Part shown: one piece after another, positions 1 through 4,283 of the stretch
Layout of the letters: each line of letters opens with the position of its first letter
How positions within the stretch are numbered: position 1 is the first letter of the stretch
Assembly: GCA_009777365.1 (NCBI GenBank)
Contig: WRLZ01000035.1
Span: 1 to 7,014 of the forward strand
From: Candidatus Saccharimonadota bacterium
Lineage (GTDB): Bacteria; Patescibacteriota; Saccharimonadia; Saccharimonadales; Saccharimonadaceae
Length of the DNA stretch: 7,014 bases
Direction of reading: 5' to 3'
Made by a program: the position numbers and the translations under genes
The notes under the pieces: generated by a model
Seen by the model: the letters and a program-made list of their open reading frames with translations, nothing else
Told to the model about the DNA's origin: nothing
Databases searched by the model: none

Positions 1-1
1 A

Positions 2-589
2 ATCAGGAGCGTAGATGGCAAGCGCATCCTCGTCCTAAACATCACCAGCTTCTCTCAAGATGCAGGCGATCTGGCCTATACCCAGGCCCAGCGCGCCCTC
101 AACGATGGCGGACTTGATGGAGTTATTGTTGACCTTAGAGGTAACGGAGGTGGATACGTGCAGTCCGCACAGGCCGTCGCTGGTCTCTGGCTGAGCGGCC
201 AGACTATCATGACCGAGCATAATATTGGCGGCTCAAGCACCTTGCGCTCCTTGAGCGGCAGAAACATCCTTGCCGACATACCAACAGTCATTATAACCAA
301 CGGCAGTTCCGCCTCGGCCAGCGAAATTCTTGCAGGCGCCCTCCGCGATCATGGCAAAGCCCAAATCGTCGGCGAGCCAACCTACGGCAAAGGCAGTATG
401 CAAGAACTAATCAACCTCCGTGACGGCAACCACCTCAAGCTCACTATCGCCAACTGGCTTACCCCGAACGGACTATCTGTAAACGATCAGGGCCTTTCCC
501 CCGATGAACTCGTTGAACTTTCCGTGGACGACCTGAACAACAACCGCGACCCACAACTTGACGCCGCCATAAACAAATTAACTAAATGA
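2..589 (+). CDS. S41 family carboxy-terminal processing peptidase (CtpA-type), C-terminal part
   Basis: Partial gene: the reading frame is open from base 2 and ends at TGA 587-589, giving 195 visible residues. The signal/membrane segment and PDZ domain expected of the family would lie upstream of the window. Visible residues cover the S41 catalytic core: VDLRGNGGG at about 43-51, then NGSSASASEI with catalytic Ser at visible residue 105 (codon 314-316), Lys 130 in YGKGS (codon 389-391) and Gln 134. The Ser-Lys spacing of 25 and Lys-Gln spacing of 4 match the Ser/Lys dyad plus Gln of E. coli Prc/Tsp, so the enzyme should be active. The family cleaves C-terminal tails of exported or membrane proteins outside the cytoplasm; the substrate here is unknown. 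It is the first visible gene of a + strand run with a response regulator, pyrH and ftsEX, which fits a role in envelope maintenance. Family assignment is firm; the exact subfamily is not. Confidence 0.93.
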   Translation: MRSVDGKRILVLNITSFSQDAGDLAYTQAQRALNDGGLDGVIVDLRGNGGGYVQSAQAVAGLWLSGQTIMTEHNIGGSSTLRSLSGRNILADIPTVIITNGSSASASEILAGALRDHGKAQIVGEPTYGKGSMQELINLRDGNHLKLTIANWLTPNGLSVNDQGLSPDELVELSVDDLNNNRDPQLDAAINKLTK

Positions 590-590
590 A

Positions 591-595
591 AGGAG
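591..595 (+). promoter_or_regulatory. Shine-Dalgarno site of the response regulator
   Basis: AGGAG lies just after the S41 stop codon, 4 nt before the ATG at 600. It fixes the start of the next gene and suggests translation within one polycistronic message. Confidence 0.75.
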
Positions 596-599
596 TTTT

Positions 600-989
600 A
601 TGGATAAAGGTTTGCCCCAGAAAAAGATTTTGATTGTCGAGGACGATGGCGCCCTGTCCGGAGTCTACAAGGACCGCTTGGAGATCGAAGGATTCAAAAC
701 TCTAGAGGCGCACAATGGAGAAGACGCCTTAGCCATGGCGACCAAGGAACGCCCCGATCTAATCCTTCTCGATGTTATGATGCCGAAAATCAACGGCTTT
801 GATGTCCTAGACATCCTGAAAAACACCCCAGAAACCATGAATATCCGCGTTATCATGCTCTCGGCTCTAGCCGACGAAGGCAATATCGTCAAGGCCGAAC
901 GCATGGGCGCTGAAGACTATATGATTAAATCCCAAGTTGTTATTGACGATATGGTCAACAGAGTCAAAGAAGTCCTGGGAATAAAGTAA
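600..989 (+). CDS. Receiver-only (single-domain) response regulator
   Basis: 129 residues forming a complete REC domain and nothing else. The acidic pocket is E14/D15 (with D16), the phosphoacceptor is D58 in LLDVMMP, the switch Ser is S88 in MLSALAD, Y107 is the switch aromatic and K110 the conserved Lys. Spacings between these residues match PhoB (D10, D53, T83, Y102, K105), so it should be phosphorylatable. There is no DNA-binding or enzymatic output domain, so it would act by protein contact, as CheY- or Spo0F-like proteins do. No histidine kinase is in the window, so the signal is unknown. The start ATG has AGGAG 4 nt upstream. It sits 10 nt after the S41 peptidase, and its TAA is followed at once by the pyrH ATG, so the three genes are probably cotranscribed. 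The family call is certain; the partner and output are not. Confidence 0.93.
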   Translation: MDKGLPQKKILIVEDDGALSGVYKDRLEIEGFKTLEAHNGEDALAMATKERPDLILLDVMMPKINGFDVLDILKNTPETMNIRVIMLSALADEGNIVKAERMGAEDYMIKSQVVIDDMVNRVKEVLGIK

Positions 990-1697
990 ATGTCATCACG
1001 CGTACTTCTGAAACTGTCGGGCGAACAACTCGGCGGAACACTCGGCAAAGGCTTCGACATAGATACCGCCAACTGGATTGCTGGCGAAATAAAACGCCTC
1101 ATGGATAATGGCCTTGGTGTCGCCATCATGATTGGCGGCGGCAACTTCGTGCGGGGCGTGATGTTTGAAAGCAAAGAAATCAACAATGTCACTGCTGACA
1201 ACGCTGGTATGCTCGCCACCCTAATCAACGCCACCCTGCTCGGTGACGTCTTTAAGTACAACGGTCTTGACGCCAAAGTCTTGACCAATATCCTTTGCGG
1301 CCAAGCCGCCGACGATTTCACGAACCGCCGCGCCCTCCACAATCTCGCCAAGAACCGTGTTCTTATCCTAGGCGGCGGAACTGGACGACCATACGTAACG
1401 ACCGACACTGCCGCTGTCCTCTTGGCTCTTGAGCTGAAGTGCGACCTAGTTGTAAAAGCCACCAAAGTAGACGGCGTTTTCGACCGAGACCCCCAGAAAT
1501 TCCCGGACGCCGAACGTCTCGCTAGCGTAACCTACGCTCGCGCCGTCGAAGATGAAAACATCCGCGTCATGGACAAAACCGCCCTAGCTACCGCCGAAAA
1601 CTACAACATCCCGATCGTAGTCTGCGAACTATCCGAAAACAAACCCGGCAATATCCTAAAGGCCATCCAGGGCCAAGCTGGTACACGCATCGGATAA
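990..1697 (+). CDS. pyrH: Uridylate kinase (UMP kinase)
   Basis: 235 residues, close to the usual ~240 of bacterial UMP kinases of the amino acid kinase fold. The enzyme phosphorylates UMP to UDP in the cytosol, feeding UTP, CTP and UDP-sugar (cell-wall precursor) synthesis. Visible signatures: LLKLSGE at 6-12, IGGGNFVRG at 48-56, ADNAGMLAT at 69-77 around the UMP-binding Asp, GGGTGRPYVTTDT at 128-140, KATKVDGVFDRDP at 156-168 and VMDKTAL at 193-199. NKPGN at 217-221 has about two extra residues before it compared with E. coli. The ATG follows the previous TAA directly; a weak GGGA at 977-980 is the only Shine-Dalgarno-like sequence, so translational coupling is likely. The usual bacterial partners tsf and frr are not adjacent here; a response regulator and ftsE flank it instead. 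Confidence 0.97.
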   Translation: MSSRVLLKLSGEQLGGTLGKGFDIDTANWIAGEIKRLMDNGLGVAIMIGGGNFVRGVMFESKEINNVTADNAGMLATLINATLLGDVFKYNGLDAKVLTNILCGQAADDFTNRRALHNLAKNRVLILGGGTGRPYVTTDTAAVLLALELKCDLVVKATKVDGVFDRDPQKFPDAERLASVTYARAVEDENIRVMDKTALATAENYNIPIVVCELSENKPGNILKAIQGQAGTRIG

Positions 1698-1719
1698 GAG
1701 CCGAAGTACAAGACTGCAT

Positions 1720-1748
1720 TTGCATCGCCGACTATAGTATGTTATGAT
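1720..1748 (+). promoter_or_regulatory. Extended -10 promoter in front of ftsE
   Basis: TTGCAT (1720-1725) and TATGAT (1743-1748) are separated by exactly 17 nt, and TGT directly precedes the -10 box, giving an extended -10 (TGn). The 57-nt gap has no terminator-like hairpin after pyrH, so this promoter probably adds to read-through from upstream. Transcription would be expected to start about 7 nt after the -10, which is the A of the ftsE ATG. An 8-bp palindrome ACTATAGT (1731-1738) lies in the spacer; its meaning is unknown. No promoter mapping is available, so this rests on sequence match only. Confidence 0.7.
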
Positions 1749-1754
1749 TGACTC

Positions 1755-2468
1755 ATGATCTTCTTAGAGAATGTATCAAAACACTATTCAAGGAGTAAAA
1801 CAGGACTCCCCGCTCTAAAAAACATCAACCTAAATGTTGGTGCGAACGAGTTTGTAGTCCTCGTTGGGTCATCTGGCGCTGGCAAATCAACCATCCTCAA
1901 GATGATTACTCGCGAAGAAAAACCAGATAAAGGTAAAATTATTGTTGGCGGTATCGACTATGCAGACCTTCGTCCACGCCACATCCCCTTCCTCCGCCGC
2001 AAAATCGGAGTGGTTTTCCAAGATTTCAAGCTTCTACCCAAGCGTACGGTTTTTGAAAATGTCGCTTTCGCCATGGAAATTGCCGGCATGACTAACCGCG
2101 AAATCAAACAATCCGTTCCAAAAGCCATCGAGCTTGTCGGGCTTACCGGCAAAGAGTCCAGCTTCCCGCACCAGCTTTCCGGGGGCGAACGCCAACGTGT
2201 CTCTATCGCTCGCTCAGTCGTCCGCCAGCCCAAAATCCTAATCGCCGACGAACCAACCGGCAACCTCGACGTCCGACACAGCTGGGATATTGTAAGCTTG
2301 CTTGAGAAAATAAACAACTGCGGAACAACCGTCCTCCTTACGACCCACAACATGGAGATCGTCAAGAAACTAAAGCGCCGCGTCATCATCGTAGACAACG
2401 GACAAATCGTCTTCGACAAACGCACCGGCTCGGTTGAGATCCCGCAACAGCGGAGAGGACTAAAATAA
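1755..2468 (+). CDS. ftsE: Cell division ATP-binding protein FtsE
   Basis: 237 residues, slightly longer than the ~222 of E. coli, with a basic C-terminal tail (QQRRGLK). This is the ATPase of the FtsEX complex, which sits at the division site on the cytoplasmic face and drives FtsX-mediated activation of peptidoglycan hydrolases. Motifs: Walker A GSSGAGKST at 38-46, Q-loop VFQDFKLLP at 87-95 (the FQD.KLL form is typical of FtsE), ABC signature LSGGERQR at 141-148, Walker B ILIADEP at 161-167, D-loop around NLD at 170-172 and switch His198. All catalytic residues are present. The start MIFLENVSKHY matches the family N-terminus. No Shine-Dalgarno precedes it, and the promoter placement implies a leaderless message. 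Its TAA overlaps the ftsX ATG by one base, so the two subunits should be made together. Confidence 0.97.
   Translation: MIFLENVSKHYSRSKTGLPALKNINLNVGANEFVVLVGSSGAGKSTILKMITREEKPDKGKIIVGGIDYADLRPRHIPFLRRKIGVVFQDFKLLPKRTVFENVAFAMEIAGMTNREIKQSVPKAIELVGLTGKESSFPHQLSGGERQRVSIARSVVRQPKILIADEPTGNLDVRHSWDIVSLLEKINNCGTTVLLTTHNMEIVKKLKRRVIIVDNGQIVFDKRTGSVEIPQQRRGLK
2452..2458 (+). promoter_or_regulatory. Shine-Dalgarno site of ftsX inside the ftsE 3' end
   Basis: GGAGAGG lies in the last codons of ftsE, 9 nt before the ftsX ATG at 2468. It supports that start and coupled translation across the TAATG junction. Confidence 0.65.
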
Positions 2469-3700
2469 TGAGCACAAAAAAACCATCATCAACCACCTCC
2501 AAGCGGCCTTCCGCCTCCAGTAAATCCACAGGAAGAGGCGCAAGCAAAGGTCTCGAAGAAATTATGAGCTCCATCAACGCCAAAAATAGCAGTAAGCCGC
2601 TTTCTCGCGACGGAGCATTGTTCGTTAGCGAAAGCACCAAAAACTCCGTCCTCTCATCCGAGCGAGTTTTGACCGAAGACAGGCGTCGCCATCCCGGCCA
2701 TCTGACCTCTGGCGTCCAGAAAAAAACCAAGCAAATCTCTCGCCGAACTCTCAGGGCCCTAACCAAATATAAGCCGCGCAGACTCATCTCCGTTACCAGA
2801 GTCCATAAATACGGCATGATTAACTTCACCCGCAACGCCTGGCTCTCTCTCGCCTCCATCACCATCATGATTATCACCCTCCTCATCATGTCGGCGACCA
2901 TCGTTACTCAACGCGTAGCTACCGACACCGTCGAAGCCATCAAGCAACAAGTCGACATGTCGATCTATCTCCAACAATCCACTTCCCCGCCGGATGTCAA
3001 TACAATCCTCGAGGGAATCTGGGCGCTTCCAAGCGTTACCGACGTCAAATACACCTCCTCCCAAGACGCTCGGCAAGACTTCATCCATAACAACCTCAAC
3101 AATGCCGACGCCATGGCCGCCGTCAAAGAAGCCGAAAACATGTTCCCTGGCATTATCAATATCCAAGTCGCAGACATCAACGACACAAGTGAATTGGAAA
3201 ACTTCATCATAGAAAATCACGTTGCGGCCGCGAACCTAGACCGCTCTCGTCCGCCCAGCTTTGCTTCCGAGCGACGTGCGGCCATAGATACGATCGCCCG
3301 CGCCTCCAATGCCATCCAGATCGCAGGGCTCATCGCTGGCGGAATCTTCATAACCATAGCCATTCTTGTCATCTTCAACACCATCCGCATGTCGATCTTC
3401 AGCCGCCAAGACGAAATCTACATGATGTCGCTCATCGGCGCCTCAAAGTCCTTCATCCGTGGTCCATTCATTGTCGAAGCCGCCATCGGCGGTCTACTCG
3501 CCGCTATCGTAGCCGGCTTCATACTCCTCGGCGTCTTGCCTCGAGTTCTCACCATCCTCATCAGCCACGAAGTCGCCGCCGAACCAACCTTCAACTGGAT
3601 CCAAAACAACCTAGTCTTGTCATTGGGCGGCCTCTACCTGGCTGGCACCCTCCTCGGCATGATCGCCGCCCTCGTCGCCACCAAACGCTACTTGAAATAA
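2468..3700 (+). CDS. ftsX: Cell division protein FtsX (permease subunit of FtsEX) with long N-terminal extension
   Basis: 410 residues, against about 300 in Gram-positives and about 350 in E. coli. Topology read from hydrophobicity: a cytoplasmic N-terminal tail of about 115 residues, transmembrane segment 1 at about 124-147, an extracellular domain at about 148-283, segment 2 at about 284-306, segment 3 at about 335-360 and segment 4 at about 382-404. This is the FtsX/MacB-type four-helix plan. The stretch NTIRMSIFSRQDEIYMMSLI (304-323) followed by GAS is the conserved FtsX cytoplasmic loop after helix 2. With FtsE it forms the complex that relays ATP hydrolysis to cell-wall hydrolases through the extracellular domain. 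The N-terminal tail is rich in Ser/Thr and carries about 27 Lys/Arg against 7 Asp/Glu, and looks disordered. The start follows a Shine-Dalgarno within ftsE. No hydrolase gene follows; the operon ends in a terminator. Confidence 0.95.
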   Translation: MSTKKPSSTTSKRPSASSKSTGRGASKGLEEIMSSINAKNSSKPLSRDGALFVSESTKNSVLSSERVLTEDRRRHPGHLTSGVQKKTKQISRRTLRALTKYKPRRLISVTRVHKYGMINFTRNAWLSLASITIMIITLLIMSATIVTQRVATDTVEAIKQQVDMSIYLQQSTSPPDVNTILEGIWALPSVTDVKYTSSQDARQDFIHNNLNNADAMAAVKEAENMFPGIINIQVADINDTSELENFIIENHVAAANLDRSRPPSFASERRAAIDTIARASNAIQIAGLIAGGIFITIAILVIFNTIRMSIFSRQDEIYMMSLIGASKSFIRGPFIVEAAIGGLLAAIVAGFILLGVLPRVLTILISHEVAAEPTFNWIQNNLVLSLGGLYLAGTLLGMIAALVATKRYLK

Positions 3701-3724
3701 TTCCTCGCGAAGCGCCGAAGCGTT

Positions 3725-3758
3725 AAAAACCCTGCGCCATATTGCACGCAGGGTTTTT
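3725..3758. terminator. Strong rho-independent terminator, probably bidirectional
   Basis: A perfect 12-bp inverted repeat (3725-3736 and 3747-3758) with a 10-nt loop. The core is CCCTGCG/CGCAGGG and the outer pairs are a run of five A and five T. Read on the + strand it ends the ftsX transcript. Read on the - strand it has the same A/T arrangement and could also stop transcripts coming from the small - strand gene, so it insulates convergent units. Confidence 0.88.
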
Positions 3759-3768
3759 GAAAAATAAT

Positions 3769-3778
3769 AAGGAGGAGG
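3769..3778 (+). promoter_or_regulatory. Orphan Shine-Dalgarno-like sequence with downstream hairpin
   Basis: AAGGAGGAGG is an almost ideal ribosome binding site, and a GTG at 3785 lies 6 nt after it. The 82-codon frame from that GTG runs antisense to the better supported small gene, and its Ser/Arg/Cys-rich product looks like a shadow. The GTG itself lies in a hairpin (GAGTG.CCG / CGG.CACTC, 3783-3802). It may be a remnant of a lost gene or chance. On the - strand it reads as a pyrimidine tract after the small gene's 3' end. Confidence 0.35.
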
Positions 3779-3782
3779 TTTA

Positions 3783-3833
3783 GAGTGCCGTTTCGGACAC
3801 TCTCGAGTTGTGCCCGAAAGCTACTATGCTTTC
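3783..3833 (-). other. Two hairpins in the 3' untranslated region of the small gene
   Basis: Directly after the - strand stop codon (3834-3836) comes a 6-bp hairpin, GAAAGC (3833-3828) and GCTTTC (3821-3816), with a 6-nt loop. A second follows, GAGTG-T-CCG / CGG-CACTC (3802-3783), with an AAA loop and one bulge. Neither is followed at once by a T tract, so they may stabilise the 3' end or assist the main terminator further on. Confidence 0.4.
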
Positions 3834-4037
3834 TTACCAGCCGTATTTCGTGTTTTTCTTCTGCGTTTCGGTCAAGCGACCGAGGTTCTCGTCGTCCCGC
3901 CGCTGTTTTTGCTGCAAATAACTCTCATTTTGAGTCGCGGGCTGCTTGCCGGTTCCTTGGCCTGATTCGCGTAAACGTCTCTGGCTTGCATTCTGATCAG
4001 GCTTACCAAAAAGCCCGCCGTTGCCGAATATAGACAC
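3834..4037 (-). CDS. Small charged Gln-rich protein of unknown function
   Basis: 67 residues from a GTG start (4037-4035), beginning SIFGNGGLFGKPDQ after the initiator and ending KKNTKYGW. I do not recognise a family. It is hydrophilic with no Cys, no membrane segment and no signal peptide. It has a short Gly/Phe-rich N-terminus and then a charged region (12 Lys/Arg, 7 Asp/Glu, 9 Gln) that is probably disordered or helical. The start is chosen because GAAAGGAAG lies 8-10 nt upstream. An upstream TTG (4067) would place the ribosome site inside the gene. An ATG one base earlier in another frame (4039) opens a 55-codon frame with less protein-like composition. A near-consensus promoter lies about 80 nt upstream, so it has its own message rather than relying on the helicase gene. 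It converges with ftsX across a terminator. Confidence 0.6.
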   Translation of the reverse strand: MSIFGNGGLFGKPDQNASQRRLRESGQGTGKQPATQNESYLQQKQRRDDENLGRLTETQKKNTKYGW

Positions 4038-4045
4038 ATAAATCA

Positions 4046-4054
4046 CTTCCTTTC
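4046..4054 (-). promoter_or_regulatory. Shine-Dalgarno site of the small protein gene
   Basis: On the - strand GAAAGGAAG precedes the GTG start at 4037 by 8 nt. It also suits the overlapping ATG at 4039 in another frame, so it decides the region of the start but not alone the frame. Confidence 0.6.
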
Positions 4055-4068
4055 TAAAGGTAATCAAT

Positions 4069-4119
4069 CCGCTTTTTAGCGGCGTAATATAATCCGTAGA
4101 ACGAATTTCCCCATTCTAC
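4069..4119 (-). promoter_or_regulatory. Structured 5' leader of the small protein gene
   Basis: Two hairpins lie between the predicted transcription start (about 4118-4120) and the ribosome site. The first, GTAGAA / TTCTAC (4119-4114 with 4101-4096, 12-nt loop), would sit at the very 5' end of the RNA. The second is CCGCT-AAAA-AGCGG (4082-4069), some 15 nt before the Shine-Dalgarno. Neither has a T tract, so they look like stability or translation control elements rather than terminators. I recognise no known riboswitch class. Confidence 0.45.
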
Positions 4120-4125
4120 CAGTAT

Positions 4126-4154
4126 ATTATAGCACAACGCAGCGAAAAAGTCAA
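4126..4154 (-). promoter_or_regulatory. Near-consensus sigma-70-type promoter for the small protein gene
   Basis: Read on the - strand: TTGACT (4154-4149), a 17-nt spacer, then TATAAT (4131-4126). This is one mismatch from the consensus -35, with a perfect -10 and ideal spacing. Transcription should start near 4119 and run into the 67-aa gene. The promoter coincides with copy 1 of the 29-bp direct repeat, and an inverted repeat (4152-4175) overlaps its -35. Confidence 0.82.
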
Positions 4155-4157
4155 GAG
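4129..4157. repeat. 29-bp direct repeat, copy 1 (active promoter copy)
   Basis: Identical over 29 bp to 4216-4244; the flanking bases differ on both sides. It contains the -35 box, the whole 17-nt spacer and the first half of the -10 box of the - strand promoter. The unique flank completes the -10 to TATAAT. Confidence 0.9.
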
Positions 4158-4175
4158 AAAGCTTGATTTCTCTTG
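4152..4175. repeat. 9-bp inverted repeat overlapping the -35 box
   Basis: CAAGAGAAA (4152-4160) and TTTCTCTTG (4167-4175) are perfectly complementary around a 6-nt loop. The left arm covers part of the -35 box of the small gene's promoter, so it could be an operator. As RNA from helicase read-through it would form a hairpin followed by ACTTTTT, a possible weak terminator. Confidence 0.6.
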
Positions 4176-4199
4176 CACTTTTGAAGCAAGGCCGTGCAA
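4173..4199. repeat. 6-bp inverted repeat, alternative to the neighbouring hairpin
   Basis: TTGCAC (4173-4178) pairs with GTGCAA (4194-4199) around a 15-nt loop. It shares bases 4173-4175 with the preceding inverted repeat, so in RNA the two hairpins could not form in full at once. The signal is modest and could be chance. Confidence 0.35.
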
Positions 4200-4215
4200 T
4201 GCCAACGAAGCTGGG

Positions 4216-4244
4216 ATAGCACAACGCAGCGAAAAAGTCAAGAG
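4216..4244. repeat. 29-bp direct repeat, copy 2 (degenerate promoter copy)
   Basis: Perfect match to 4129-4157, offset by 87 bp. On the - strand it carries TTGACT (4241-4236) and the same 17-nt spacer, but the -10 position reads TATCCC (4218-4213), so promoter activity should be weak or absent. It lies 39 bp downstream of the helicase stop codon. Confidence 0.9.
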
Positions 4245-4283
4245 TTTTTGGCAATTTCTTTATCCTAACAGTAGTAGAAATCC

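Noticed and set aside
917..1465. 182-codon - strand frame inside pyrH
   Set aside because: It is antisense to pyrH, with Ser/Arg/Pro-rich shadow composition.
2386..2901. 171-codon - strand frame across the ftsE/ftsX junction
   Set aside because: It is antisense to two well supported genes and has no recognisable motif.
3705..3723. Short tandem CGAAGCGC/CGAAGCGT after ftsX
   Set aside because: Two 8-bp units with one mismatch are within chance and suggest no function beyond the adjacent terminator.
3785..4033. 82-codon + strand frame behind the strong Shine-Dalgarno
   Set aside because: It is antisense to the 67-aa gene. Its Ser/Arg/Cys-rich composition looks like a reverse shadow, and the - strand frame has a better promoter and codon use. 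The ribosome-site oddity is kept as a finding.
4054..4254. 66-codon - strand frame with LDFFAALCY occurring twice
   Set aside because: The peptide repeat is simply the 29-bp promoter repeat translated twice, since the 87-bp offset is a multiple of three. The frame covers the promoter, leader and ribosome site of the small gene and has no start signal of its own.
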